DNA of 47,861 bases from Aquipseudomonas ullengensis (GCF_014174475.1 NZ_JACJUD010000009.1:1-47861); one strand, 5' to 3'. Counted from the first letter of the stretch, positions 24,508-33,403 are shown. Notes: generated by a model not told the origin, from the letters alone. Numbers and translations: made by a program.

Positions 24508-25431
24508 ATGAGCGTACGCCGTCCCGATCCCCTGGCCCAGGTCAGTGACTTTGAAATCCGCCTGCTGCGCCTGTTCCGCAGCGTGGTCGAGTGCGGTGGC
24601 TTCTCCGCCGCGGAAAGCGTGCTGGGTATCGGCCGCTCGGCGATCAGCCAGCAGATGAGCGATCTGGAGCAGCGCCTGGGCCTGCGCCTGTGTCAGCGCG
24701 GGCGTGCCGGCTTCGCCCTGACCGAGGAAGGCCGCGAGGTGTACCAGTCCGCCTTGCAGCTGTTCGGCGCGCTGGAGAGCTTTCGTAACGGGGTCAACGG
24801 CCTGCACCGCCAGCTGCGCGGCGAGCTGCATATCGGCCTCACCGACAACCTGGTGACCGTACCGCACATGCGCATCACCCACGCCCTGGCGCGGCTCAAG
24901 GAGCGCGGCCCGGATGTGCGCATCCAGATCCGCATGACCCCGCCGAGCGAGGTGGAACAGGGCGTGCTCGATGGCAGCCTGCACGTTGGCGTGGTGCCGC
25001 AGAGCCACCCACTGTCCGGCCTGGAGTACCAGCCGCTGTATGGCGAGCGCTCGCAGCTGTACTGCGCGGTGGGCCACCCGCTGTTCTATGTGGACGACGC
25101 GCAGCTCTCGGAAACCCGCTTGAATGCCCAGGAAGCGGTGGCACCGACCTTCCGCCTGCCGGCCGATATCCAGGCGCAGTACCAGGTGCTCAACTGCACC
25201 GCGAGCGCCTCGGACCGCGAAGGCATGGCCTTTCTGATCCTCACCGGGCGCTACATCGGCTACCTGGCCGACCACTACGCCCAGCAGTGGGTGCAACAGG
25301 GCCGCCTGCGTGTGCTGAAGCCGGCCAGTCGCTTCTATGACCTGACCCTGGCCTCGGTGACGCGCAAGGGCCGACGGCCGCAACTGGTGCTGGAGAGTTT
25401 TCTCGAAGCCCTGGCGGAAACCGGCAACTGA
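24508..25431 (+). CDS. bauR: LysR family regulator of beta-alanine genes
   Basis: 307 aa. The N-terminal winged HTH (about residues 15-75: GGFSAAESVLGIGRSAISQQMSDLEQRLG) is followed by a type 2 periplasmic-binding-like effector domain. It is divergent from bauA across about 110 bases, the standard LysR arrangement, and homologous position in P. aeruginosa holds bauR. The effector is probably beta-alanine or a close metabolite, by inference. Its own terminator follows. Confidence 0.85.
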   Translation: MSVRRPDPLAQVSDFEIRLLRLFRSVVECGGFSAAESVLGIGRSAISQQMSDLEQRLGLRLCQRGRAGFALTEEGREVYQSALQLFGALESFRNGVNGLHRQLRGELHIGLTDNLVTVPHMRITHALARLKERGPDVRIQIRMTPPSEVEQGVLDGSLHVGVVPQSHPLSGLEYQPLYGERSQLYCAVGHPLFYVDDAQLSETRLNAQEAVAPTFRLPADIQAQYQVLNCTASASDREGMAFLILTGRYIGYLADHYAQQWVQQGRLRVLKPASRFYDLTLASVTRKGRRPQLVLESFLEALAETGN

Positions 25432-25468
25432 CCTGATAAAGCTGGAACACCCGTACCACAAGGCTTTG

Positions 25469-25490
25469 CGCCCCATTGCGGGGCGTTTTT
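25469..25490 (+). terminator. Rho-independent terminator after bauR
   Basis: CGCCCC (25469-25474) and GGGGCG (25480-25485) around ATTGC, then five T. Confidence 0.85.
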
Positions 25491-25667
25491 GGCGGGCCCG
25501 AAGCGGGGCAAAAAGACGGCTTTCTGACGCTTAATTGGCCATATTTTTTGCCAAGATGCCCTCTTCCTCGCAAAGGCACCTGTTTTTGACGCGCAAGGGT
25601 TGTGTCGCCAGGCGCCGTGGGGTATCAGTGCGCAAGCCACACCGCTCAACCAGTACGGAACCCTTCG

Positions 25668-26330
25668 ATGCCTGCAACAACTCCCGCCGTTCCGAATACC
25701 AGCAAGCCCGCCGGGCGCATCCGCCAGAAGAACGAGAAGGCGATCATCGTCGCCGCCGAAGTCGAGTTCGCCCGTCACGGCTATAAAGGCACCAGCATGA
25801 ACAGCATCGCCCAGGCGGTGGGGCTGCCCAAGGCCAACCTGCACTACTACTTCAATAACAAGCAGGGTCTGTACATCGCGGTGCTAAACAACATCCTCGA
25901 CCAGTGGGACGACACCTTCAGCACGCTGACGGTGAACGACGACCCAGCCGAGGCGCTGAGCCGCTACATCCGCTCCAAGGTCGAGTTCTCGCGCACCCAG
26001 CCGCTGGCCTCGCGCATCTTCGCCATGGAAGTGATCAGCGGTGGCGAGTGCCTGACCGAGCACTTCAGCCAGGACTACCGCGACTGGTTCCGTGGCCGCG
26101 CAGCGGTGTTCCAGACCTGGATCGATGCCGGCAAGCTGGACCCGATCGACCCGGTGCACCTGATCTTCCTGCTGTGGGGCAGCACCCAGCATTACGCCGA
26201 CTTCGCCAGCCAGATCTGCCGCCTGACCGGCAAGAACAGCCTCAAGCGCGCCGACTTCGACGAGGCCGCAGACAACCTCGAGCGCATCATTCTCAAGGGC
26301 TGTGGGCTGACGCCGCCGAAGCGCGGCTAA
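25668..26330 (+). CDS. rutR: RutR-like TetR family regulator
   Basis: 220 aa. The N-terminal TetR HTH contains GTSMNSIAQAVGLPKANLHYYFNNKQGLY. The C-terminal part has the RutR hallmark AGKLDPIDPVHLIFLLWGSTQHYADFASQ, very close to E. coli RutR, which senses uracil and thymine. Pyrimidine reduction yields beta-alanine and 3-aminoisobutyrate, the substrates of the neighbouring bau genes, so the position makes metabolic sense. No pyrimidine-ring genes are in the window. The ATG at 25668 is used; the frame upstream lacks a ribosome site. Confidence 0.85.
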   Translation: MPATTPAVPNTSKPAGRIRQKNEKAIIVAAEVEFARHGYKGTSMNSIAQAVGLPKANLHYYFNNKQGLYIAVLNNILDQWDDTFSTLTVNDDPAEALSRYIRSKVEFSRTQPLASRIFAMEVISGGECLTEHFSQDYRDWFRGRAAVFQTWIDAGKLDPIDPVHLIFLLWGSTQHYADFASQICRLTGKNSLKRADFDEAADNLERIILKGCGLTPPKRG

Positions 26331-26337
26331 CGCAACC

Positions 26338-26410
26338 GTAGGGTGGATCACGCTTTACCGATCCACCGAGCGGGGCCATTGGTGGATGAATAGAGCGTCA
26401 TCCACCCTAC
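26338..26410. repeat. Palindromic repeat, GTAGGGTGGAT type
   Basis: GTAGGGTGGAT-N-CACG at the left and CGTCATCCACCCTAC at the right, with an internal ATCCACC/GGTGGAT pair. It begins eight bases after the rutR stop. Confidence 0.8.
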
Positions 26411-26434
26411 CTAGCTACATAGACATCACGCCGC

Positions 26435-26488
26435 TGTAGGGCGGGTGCAATCCGCGATGAGTGCCACGCGGGTTGCACCCGCCCTACA
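26435..26488. repeat. Palindromic repeat, GTAGGGCGGGTGCAA type
   Basis: TGTAGGGCGGGTGCAATCCGCG and its near-exact complement flank about ten bases. It ends three bases before the LysR stop codon and may act as a terminator-like hairpin for convergent genes. Confidence 0.85.
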
Positions 26489-26491
26489 TGT

Positions 26492-27406
26492 TTATGCCCA
26501 CGGCACCCGCGCCAGCAGCTCTGCGCAGCGCTGCTGGAGGAACTCACGCAACAGGTGCACCGGCTTGCTCAACTGATCGCGGTGGGCGCAGATCAGGTTG
26601 AGCGGAGTTGCCTCGCCCCGGTAGTCGGCCAGCGCCACCTGCAGGCGCCCAGCCTCGACATCGGCCGCCACGTCCAGCCAGGACTTGTACACCACGCCCT
26701 GCCCCGCCACGGCCCAGCGCCGTACCACGTCGGCGTCATCACTGACGCGGTCGCCACTCACCGTCAGCGCCTGACTCTCGCCACCACGCACGAAGCTCCA
26801 GCGGTCGTGCACGCGGCCACCGAGCATGTACAGCAGGCAGTTGTGCCCGCGCAGCTCCTCGGGCTGGCGCGGTTGCCCGTGGTGCGCGAAATACGCCGGT
26901 GCGGCGCACACCACGCGGCGGTTGCCCGCTGCCACCGGCAGGGCGACCAGGCTGGAGTCCTCCGGCTCGCCGTAGCGCAGGGCGATATCCACCGGCTGGC
27001 GGAACAGATCGGCGACGTGATCGCTGAGCAGCAGGCGCAGGCTGAGCTGCGGATGCGCCTGCTGGAACTGGTCGAGCCAGGGCAGCAGCACGTTGCGGCC
27101 GAAATCCGAGGGAGCGGCGATCTGCAACACGCCGCTGATCGCCGCCTTGCCACCGGCCAAGGCCTGGCGCCCGCTCTCCAGGCTGTGCAGGGCGCTGCGC
27201 GCATGGGCGAGGAACTGTTCGCCCTCCGGAGTCAAACGCAGGCTGCGGGTGGAGCGCAGGATCAGGCGCACTTGCAGTTGCTGCTCCAGTCGCTTGAGCC
27301 CGGCGCTGGCTACGGCTGGCGAGATATCCAGCTCGCGAGCGGCAGCGGAGAGGCTGCCCAGCTCGGCGGTACGGGTGAACAGGGTGAGGTCATCGAGGCG
27401 CAGCAT
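26492..27406 (-). CDS. LysR family transcriptional regulator
   Basis: 304 aa. The N-terminal HTH (MLRLDDLTLFTRTAELGSLSAAARELDISPAVASAGLKRLE, in segments across residues 1-41) and an effector domain of the CrgA/DmlR subgroup are visible. It is divergent from a quinone-oxidoreductase-like gene across 163 bases, which it probably controls. The ATG at 27406 is the family start; the frame extends 58 codons further without family sequence. A symmetrical CTTTCAA-N7-TTGAAAG lies nine bases upstream of the start. The inducer is unknown. Confidence 0.88.
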   Translation of the reverse strand: MLRLDDLTLFTRTAELGSLSAAARELDISPAVASAGLKRLEQQLQVRLILRSTRSLRLTPEGEQFLAHARSALHSLESGRQALAGGKAAISGVLQIAAPSDFGRNVLLPWLDQFQQAHPQLSLRLLLSDHVADLFRQPVDIALRYGEPEDSSLVALPVAAGNRRVVCAAPAYFAHHGQPRQPEELRGHNCLLYMLGGRVHDRWSFVRGGESQALTVSGDRVSDDADVVRRWAVAGQGVVYKSWLDVAADVEAGRLQVALADYRGEATPLNLICAHRDQLSKPVHLLREFLQQRCAELLARVPWA

Positions 27407-27414
27407 GGCGTTCA

Positions 27415-27435
27415 CTTTCAAAACTTTATTGAAAG
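27415..27435. promoter_or_regulatory. Candidate LysR operator palindrome
   Basis: CTTTCAA (27415-27421), seven bases, TTGAAAG (27429-27435): a perfect 7-bp dyad between the LysR gene and the divergent oxidoreductase, in AT-rich sequence unlike the surroundings. Confidence 0.5.
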
Positions 27436-27569
27436 AGACTCTATTCCCAGCCGGTTTTTCTTGCCAGCCAGATAGCTGAACATGCACCCACTGCCAAGCA
27501 ACGGCTCGCCACCAGGCGACTAAGCTGGAGCATTCGACTTCCCCACCTGCCTCCTGCGTGGAGTACCGC

Positions 27570-28583
27570 ATGAAAGCCATCGCCTATTACCAGAACCTGC
27601 CCATCGACCATGCCGAAGCCCTGCTCGACATCGAGCTGGACGCGCCGCAACCCGGCCCCCACGACCTGCTGGTGGAAGTGCGGGCGATCTCGGTCAACCC
27701 GGTGGATACCAAGATTCGCCGCAACGTCGCGCCGGTTGCCGGGCAGGCCAAGGTGCTCGGCTGGGACGTGGCCGGGGTGGTCAAGGCGGTAGGTGATGAG
27801 GTCAAGCAGTTCCGCCCAGGCGACCAGGTGTTCTACGCCGGCGCCCTCGACCGCCCCGGCGCCAACAGCGAACTGCATGTGGTCGACGAACGCCTGGTCG
27901 GGCGTATGCCCGGCTCACTGGATTTCGCCCGCGCCGCCGCCCTGCCACTGACCGCCATCACCGCCTGGGAGCTGCTGTTCGAGCGCCTGCAAATTCACGA
28001 AGGCAAGGGCGATGAGCAAGAGAGCCTGCTGATCGTCGGCGCGGCCGGCGGTGTGGGTTCGATCCTGGTGCAGCTGGCGCGCCAGCTCACCGGGTTGACG
28101 GTGATCGGCACCGCCTCGCGCCCGGAAACCCGCGCCTGGGTCGAGGAGCTCGGCGCCCATCACGTGCTCGACCACAGCCAGCCGCTGGCCGCGCAGCTCA
28201 AGGCCATCGGCATCGATAACGTCAGCCACGTGGCCAGCCTGACCCACACCGACCAGCACCTCGATCAACTGGTCGAAGCCCTGGCCCCGCAAGGCCGCCT
28301 GGCGCTGATCGACGACCCGGCCGAGCTCGACGTGGTCAAGCTCAAGCGCAAGAGCCTGTCGCTGCACTGGGAGTTCATGTACACCCGCTCGCTGTACCAG
28401 ACCGCCGACATGATCGAGCAGCACCGCCTGCTCAACCGGGTCAGCCAACTGATCGACGACGGCGTGCTGAAAACCACCCTGGGCGAGCACTTCGGCCGTA
28501 TCGATGCGAGCAACCTGCGGCGCGCCCATGCCCTGCTGGAAAGCGGCAAGGCGCGCGGCAAGATCGTCCTCGAAGGGTTCTGA
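27570..28583 (+). CDS. Zinc-type alcohol dehydrogenase-like / quinone oxidoreductase family protein
   Basis: A 337-aa medium-chain dehydrogenase/reductase. It has an N-terminal GroES-like fold (DLLVEVRAISVNPVDTKIR) and a Rossmann domain with GAAGGVGSILVQLARQ, the AxxGxxG NADPH-binding loop. The catalytic zinc ligands of true alcohol dehydrogenases are not evident, so it belongs to the zinc-independent quinone oxidoreductase-like branch despite the common zinc-binding label. The ATG at 27570 (MKAIAYYQ) follows GGAG. Probably under the divergent LysR protein; the substrate is unknown. Confidence 0.88.
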   Translation: MKAIAYYQNLPIDHAEALLDIELDAPQPGPHDLLVEVRAISVNPVDTKIRRNVAPVAGQAKVLGWDVAGVVKAVGDEVKQFRPGDQVFYAGALDRPGANSELHVVDERLVGRMPGSLDFARAAALPLTAITAWELLFERLQIHEGKGDEQESLLIVGAAGGVGSILVQLARQLTGLTVIGTASRPETRAWVEELGAHHVLDHSQPLAAQLKAIGIDNVSHVASLTHTDQHLDQLVEALAPQGRLALIDDPAELDVVKLKRKSLSLHWEFMYTRSLYQTADMIEQHRLLNRVSQLIDDGVLKTTLGEHFGRIDASNLRRAHALLESGKARGKIVLEGF

Positions 28584-28596
28584 GCCGCGGCGCCGC

Positions 28597-28755
28597 GTAG
28601 GGCGGGTGCAACCCGCGTGGGCCGAGGCGCAGGGTGCTGTAGGAGCGAGCCCTGCTCGCGAACCCAGTGACGCACACGCTTCGCGAGCAGAGCTCGCTCC
28701 TACAAGAGCAGGTCGTAAGCCCGCGTATGGCCCACGCGGGTTGCACCCGCCCTAC
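28597..28755. repeat. Composite nested palindrome, unit 1
   Basis: The outer arms, GTAGGGCGGGTGCAACCCGCG with a TGGGCC extension (from 28597) and the complement (28729-28755), enclose an inner palindrome of another class: TGTAGGAGCGAG...CGAA (28638-28662) and its complement (28680-28704). One repeat class is thus nested inside the other. Confidence 0.85.
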
Positions 28756-28779
28756 CGATAAACGTTTCTGGTTATCTTG

Positions 28780-28921
28780 GTGGGCCGAGGTGAGCAGCGC
28801 GGTGCTGTAGGAGCGAGCTCTGCTCGCGAACCCAGCGACACAAGTGCTTCGCGAGCAGAGCTCGCTCCTACAAGAGCAGGTCGTAAGCGGGGGCAAGCCA
28901 CGCGGGTTGCACCCGCCCTAC
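28780..28921. repeat. Composite nested palindrome, unit 2 (left outer arm lost)
   Basis: A partial duplicate of unit 1: the TGGGCCGAGG segment, the inner TGTAGGAGCGAG palindrome (28806-28872), the shared ACAAGAGCAGGTCGTAAGC spacer, and only the right outer arm (28897-28921). The left GTAGGGCGGGTG arm is missing. Confidence 0.8.
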
Positions 28922-29059
28922 CGATTGACTTGCGCATAACCGCTCGGCACCTGGCATGACAAAGTGCCAGCAGCACAAAACCCAACGGCTAGACTCAGCA
29001 CTAGCCCGCTTCTCCTGCCGTGATGCGCGCCTATCTCCCGCAATTGCCAGGGGTTCAGG

Positions 29060-32000
29060 ATGCGACCCACTCTCTCTCGGCCTATGCGGCTGGCCGGCCT
29101 CTATGTCGTCTTCAGCGCCGCCTGGCTAGTCCTCAGCAACCTGTTATTGCAGGCCCTGCCTCTCGAACCGGTAACCCTTGCCTGGCTGCAGGCCGGCACG
29201 CTCCTGCTCTTCGTCCTGGCCAGCAGCCTGCTGATCCTGGTCGTCAGCCGGCACAACCAGAAAACCCATTTGCAACTGCAAGGCGCCCTGCAGCAGCGTG
29301 CCGAGCAACTGCAGCAGACCCAGCGCGAAGCCGGCCTGGGCGACTGGGAGTACAGCGACCACTTCCACTGGTCCGCCGAAGCCCTGCGCCTGCTCAACCG
29401 CAGTGACAGCGACGCCACCAGCAGCATCGACGACCTGCTCAGCTGGTTCTACCCCGCCGACCGCAGCGCCGTGCAGCGCGCCCTGCAGGCACTGCTGGAG
29501 GAAGGCGCGCCGCTGCTGGTCAATGCCCGCCTCAATCGCCCCGCCAATGAACCGCTGCTATGGCTGACCCTGCGCGGCGAAAGCGGCGGTCCCGGTCTGG
29601 CCAAGGGCACCCTGCAGAACATCAGCCTGCAGAAGCGCGACGAACAGGCCCTGCGCGAGAGCGAGCAGCGTTTCCGCCAGCTGTTCGAGCAGACCCCGCG
29701 CATCGCCGTGCAGGGTTACGACCGCGACCGCCGGGTGATCTTCTGGAACCAGGCCAGCGTGCAGCTCTACGGCTTCAGCGTGGCCGAGGCCATGGGCAAG
29801 CGCCTGGAGGAGCTGATCGTGCCGCCGCCCCTACGCGCCCAGGTCGCCTCGGCGATCAACATGTGGATGATCGGCGGCCCGGCGATCCCCGCCGCCGAGC
29901 TGGTGCTGCAGCACCGCGACGGCCACGACGTCCACGTCTATTCCAGCCACCTGATCCTGCATAACGCCCGCAACCAGATGGAGATGTACTGCGTCGACAT
30001 CGACCTCGGCGAACAGAAGAAGACCCACACCGAGCTGGAGGCCAGCGAGGCCCGCTACCGCGAACTGGTCGAGCAGCTGCATGAGGCGATCTTCCTCACC
30101 GACAGCAGCGGGCGCCTGACCTTCCTCAACCCGACCTGGCAGACCCTGACCGGCTACAGCATCAGCGAAAGCCTTGGCCGGCCGCTGCTGGACTTCATCG
30201 ACGAGAGCCAGCAGAGCGAAGTCGGCCAGCAGATTTCGCGCATCCTCGCCCACCACAGCAGCAGCTGGCAGGGTGAGAGCCGCCTGCGCGAGGCCGACGG
30301 CCAGCGCCACTGGGTATCGCTGCGCCTGGCGGCCGGCGCGCAGTACGGTCTGGGACTGCGCGGCAGCCTCAGCGACATCCATGAGCGGCGCCAGACCCAG
30401 GCCCTGCAGGAAGCACGCAACGCGGTTCTGGACAGCATGTTGGCGCAGCAGCCGCTGGGCAAAATCTTCGAAGACATGGCCCTGCGCCTGGAGCGCATCA
30501 ACCCGGAGATGCTCATCTCCATCATGCTGTTCGAACACGGCCACCTGCAGCTGGTGGCCGCTCCGAGCCTGCCCGAGGAGTACAACAACGCGCTGGATGG
30601 CATAGCCGCCGCGCCACAGCTCGGCAGCTGCGGGCATGCCGCCGCCACCGGCGAGTTGACCATTACCGAAGACCTGCAGCGCCACCCCAACTGGAGCGAC
30701 TTCCGCGAACTGACAGCACAGGCCGGGCTGCGTGCCTGCTGGTCGTTGCCGTTCATCAATGAGCAGGGCGAGGTGCTGGGCACTTTCGGCATCTACTACC
30801 GGCGCGTCACCCATCCGGCGGCGGACGATATTGCCCTGGTCACCGAGTTCACCCGCCTCGCCGTGCTCGCCGTGCAGCAAGCCAGGCAAGACGCCGAGCG
30901 CCTGCAAAGCGAACAGCGCTTTCGCGCCACCTTTGAACAGGCCGCCGTGGGCATCGCCCACTTGTCGCCAGACGGGCGCTGGCTGCGAGTCAACCAGAAG
31001 CTCTGCCAGATGTACGGCTACAGCCTGGAGGACATGCTCGGCATGACCTTCCAGCAGCTCACCCACCCCGATGATCTGGCGAAGGACATGCAGCAGGTGG
31101 AGCGCCTGCTCAGCGGCGCGATCAGCAGCTACAGCATGGAAAAACGCTACCTGCGCTGTGACGGCAGCCTGCTCTGGGCCACCCTCAGCGTGACCCTGGT
31201 ACGCCAGGCCAACAACACGCCCAGCTACTTCATCTCGGTGGTCGAGGACATCAGCCTGCGCAAACAGCATGAGCAGGCCCTGCACCAGGCCTCGACGGTG
31301 TTCGACAACACTCAGGAGGCCATCGTCATCATCGACGCCAACCGCCGCATCATCACCTGTAACCCCGCCTTCACCGGCATCACCGGGCTGAGCCAGGAGC
31401 AGGCGGTCGGCCACCGCCTGCCGCTGCTGTCGGGCAAGAGTCTGGAGCGGGCGCGCTACCGTTCGCTGTGGCGCAAGGTGCGCGAGGACGGCCACTGGCA
31501 GGGCGAGCTGAACAGCCGCCGCGGTGACGGCTCGACCTTCCCCTTCTGGCTAACCGTCAGCCGGGTGCGCGAAGGCGATCCGCAGCAGCCACAGTTCGTG
31601 CTGACCTTTACCGATCTCAGCCAGTACCGTGATAGCCAGGAGCGCCTGGCGCACCTGGTGCACTTCGACCCGCTCACCGACCTGCCCAACCGCCTGTATG
31701 CCGGCGAGCGTCTGACCCACGCGCTGGAGCATGCCCAGCGCCACAGCGAACGGGTCGCGGTGCTGATCTTCGACCTCGACCATTTCAAGACCATCAACGA
31801 AGGCCTTGGCCACAAGGTCGGCGACGAACTGCTGATTGCCGTCGCCCGGCGCCTGCAACAGCGCCTGCGCAACGAAGACACCCTGGCGCGGCTGAGCAGC
31901 GACGAGTTCCTTGTGGTGCTGGAGAACCTGCAGCGCCCGGAAGAGGCCGCCAGCATCGCGCGCACCCTGCTCGACCTGCTGGAACGTCCCCTGCCGCTGG

Positions 32001-32953
32001 GCAACGGCCGCGAAGCCTACCTGAGCGCCAGCATCGGCATCAGCCTGTACCCGGACGATGGCCTGAGCGCTGACGAATTGCTGCGCAACGCCGATGCCGC
32101 GCTGCACCAGGCCAAGCAGGAGGGCCGTAACACCTTCCGCTTCTACACCCAGGGCCTGACCCACCAGGCCAATACCCGCCTGACCCTGGAAGGCCAGCTG
32201 CGCCAGGCGCTCAAGCGCAACGAGTTCGTGCTGCACTACCAACCGCTGATCGACAGTGCCAGTGGCCGCGCCACGGGGGTCGAGGCGCTGCTGCGCTGGA
32301 ACAGCGAGCAGGGCATGATCTCACCCACGCAATTCATTCCGCTGGCCGAAGACACCGGCCTGATCGTGCCCATCGGCACCTGGGTACTACGCGAAGCCTG
32401 CCGGCAAATGCAGTTCTGGCGGCGCCAGGGCCTGCAACTGGACACCCTGGCGGTCAACCTGTCGCCCCGCCAGTTCCGCCAGGCCGACCTGCTCCAGCAG
32501 GTTCGCGATGCACTGCTCGACAGCGGCCTGCCGGCCACCTGCCTGGAGCTGGAAATCACCGAAGGGGCGTTGATGGACAATGTCGAGCAGGCCTGTGAAA
32601 CCCTGCTCGCCCTCAAGGGCCTGGGCCTGAAACTGGCGATCGACGACTTCGGCACCGGCTACTCGTCGCTGGCGTACCTGCGGCGCTTCCCGCTGGACAA
32701 GCTGAAGGTCGACCAGAGCTTCATGCACGGCGTGCCGGACGATCAGGCCAATCTGGAGATAGTCGCCACCATCATCGGCCTGGCGCGCAACCTGAAACTG
32801 CGCGTGCTGGCCGAAGGCGTGGAAACCGAGGGTCAGCTGCAGGCCTTGCGCCAGCTGGGCTGCGACGCCTGCCAGGGCTACCTGTTCAGCAAGCCGCTGA
32901 GCGCCATCCAACTGATCCACTGGCTGCGCAGCGACCATCAGTCAGTCGGTTGA
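29060..32953 (+). CDS. Membrane PAS/GAF sensor with GGDEF and EAL domains (c-di-GMP signalling)
   Basis: 1297 aa. Two membrane helices (about 10-32 and 41-62) and a short coiled coil are followed by a degenerate PAS (90-193), PAS (202-320), PAS (329-443), GAF (456-607), PAS (616-734) and PAS (743-860). GGDEF (864-1027) and EAL (1040-1295) end the protein. The GGDEF site reads SSDEF, so cyclase activity is doubtful. The EAL domain keeps EALLRW, NLSPRQF, EITEGALMD, DDFGTGYSS, KVDQSFM and AEGVET, so phosphodiesterase activity is likely. It stands alone between repeat-rich gaps, with a 59-aa ORF after it. Confidence 0.92.
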   Translation: MRPTLSRPMRLAGLYVVFSAAWLVLSNLLLQALPLEPVTLAWLQAGTLLLFVLASSLLILVVSRHNQKTHLQLQGALQQRAEQLQQTQREAGLGDWEYSDHFHWSAEALRLLNRSDSDATSSIDDLLSWFYPADRSAVQRALQALLEEGAPLLVNARLNRPANEPLLWLTLRGESGGPGLAKGTLQNISLQKRDEQALRESEQRFRQLFEQTPRIAVQGYDRDRRVIFWNQASVQLYGFSVAEAMGKRLEELIVPPPLRAQVASAINMWMIGGPAIPAAELVLQHRDGHDVHVYSSHLILHNARNQMEMYCVDIDLGEQKKTHTELEASEARYRELVEQLHEAIFLTDSSGRLTFLNPTWQTLTGYSISESLGRPLLDFIDESQQSEVGQQISRILAHHSSSWQGESRLREADGQRHWVSLRLAAGAQYGLGLRGSLSDIHERRQTQALQEARNAVLDSMLAQQPLGKIFEDMALRLERINPEMLISIMLFEHGHLQLVAAPSLPEEYNNALDGIAAAPQLGSCGHAAATGELTITEDLQRHPNWSDFRELTAQAGLRACWSLPFINEQGEVLGTFGIYYRRVTHPAADDIALVTEFTRLAVLAVQQARQDAERLQSEQRFRATFEQAAVGIAHLSPDGRWLRVNQKLCQMYGYSLEDMLGMTFQQLTHPDDLAKDMQQVERLLSGAISSYSMEKRYLRCDGSLLWATLSVTLVRQANNTPSYFISVVEDISLRKQHEQALHQASTVFDNTQEAIVIIDANRRIITCNPAFTGITGLSQEQAVGHRLPLLSGKSLERARYRSLWRKVREDGHWQGELNSRRGDGSTFPFWLTVSRVREGDPQQPQFVLTFTDLSQYRDSQERLAHLVHFDPLTDLPNRLYAGERLTHALEHAQRHSERVAVLIFDLDHFKTINEGLGHKVGDELLIAVARRLQQRLRNEDTLARLSSDEFLVVLENLQRPEEAASIARTLLDLLERPLPLGNGREAYLSASIGISLYPDDGLSADELLRNADAALHQAKQEGRNTFRFYTQGLTHQANTRLTLEGQLRQALKRNEFVLHYQPLIDSASGRATGVEALLRWNSEQGMISPTQFIPLAEDTGLIVPIGTWVLREACRQMQFWRRQGLQLDTLAVNLSPRQFRQADLLQQVRDALLDSGLPATCLELEITEGALMDNVEQACETLLALKGLGLKLAIDDFGTGYSSLAYLRRFPLDKLKVDQSFMHGVPDDQANLEIVATIIGLARNLKLRVLAEGVETEGQLQALRQLGCDACQGYLFSKPLSAIQLIHWLRSDHQSVG

Positions 32954-33020
32954 CCCAGATCAGTAGAATGCAAACGCCGAGGACTACACTGGAACCTCTC
33001 AGACCGACAGGAGGCCCCCG

Positions 33021-33200
33021 ATGAAGATCATTGTCCGCACGGTAATGACACCCCAAGGCAGCCGTTGGCAGGTCTGCCTGGATCGCCACGGCGTCACCTT
33101 TCGCAGCGAGGCCGAGGCCAAGCAGTTCGTTCGCACCCTGGAGAACCGCCTGCAGGCGCCCCACGCGCTGCCCAGGCAGCCAGAGTCGGTCGCCAGCTGA
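33021..33200 (+). CDS. Small conserved-looking protein, 59 aa
   Basis: An ATG at 33021 with AGGAGG (33009-33014) upstream and a TGA at 33198-33200. The predicted protein begins MKIIVRTVMTPQGSRWQV, followed by FRSEAEAKQFVRTLENRLQ, and looks like a small beta-beta-alpha fold. It is not one I can name; I recall similar short frames in other Pseudomonas. It starts 67 bases after the c-di-GMP gene and may be cotranscribed. Being under 60 codons it is easily missed. Confidence 0.65.
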   Translation: MKIIVRTVMTPQGSRWQVCLDRHGVTFRSEAEAKQFVRTLENRLQAPHALPRQPESVAS

Positions 33201-33248
33201 TGCTGGGTTTCGCCGCTGCGCGCCTCTACCCAGCCTACGGACTGCTTT

Positions 33249-33315
33249 TGTAGGAGCGAGCTCTGCTCGCGAAGCTCTTGCGTAGTCGGGTTCGCGAGCA
33301 GAGCTCGCTCCTACA
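33249..33315. repeat. REP-like palindrome, TGTAGGAGCGAGCTCTGCTCGCGAA type
   Basis: A 25-nt arm and its exact complement around 17 bases. Same class as the inner palindromes of 28597-28921. Confidence 0.88.
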
Positions 33316-33351
33316 GTGCTCCGCTACGCACCTCAACCCGAGCCTCGATCG

Positions 33352-33403
33352 GTAGGGCGGGTGAAACCCGTGGCCCGACCCACGCGGGTTGCACCCGCCC
33401 TAC
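33352..33403. repeat. Palindromic repeat, GTAGGGCGGGTG type
   Basis: GTAGGGCGGGTG-AAACCCGTGG and ACGCGGGTTGCACCCGCCCTAC arms. Here it lies beside, not around, the GTAGGAGCGAG palindrome. Confidence 0.85.

Larger units (their letters stand above)
28584..29059. other. Repeat-filled intergenic region
   Basis: About 476 bases without a gene. 28597-28755 and 28780-28921 hold two related composite palindromes, listed separately. 28922-29059 contains no repeat and probably holds the promoter of the large signalling gene, though no clear -35/-10 pair was found. Confidence 0.65.

Noticed and set aside
28597..28921. Possible CRISPR array
   Set aside because: The repeats are inverted and nested, not direct, spacers are not of equal size, and there are no cas genes.
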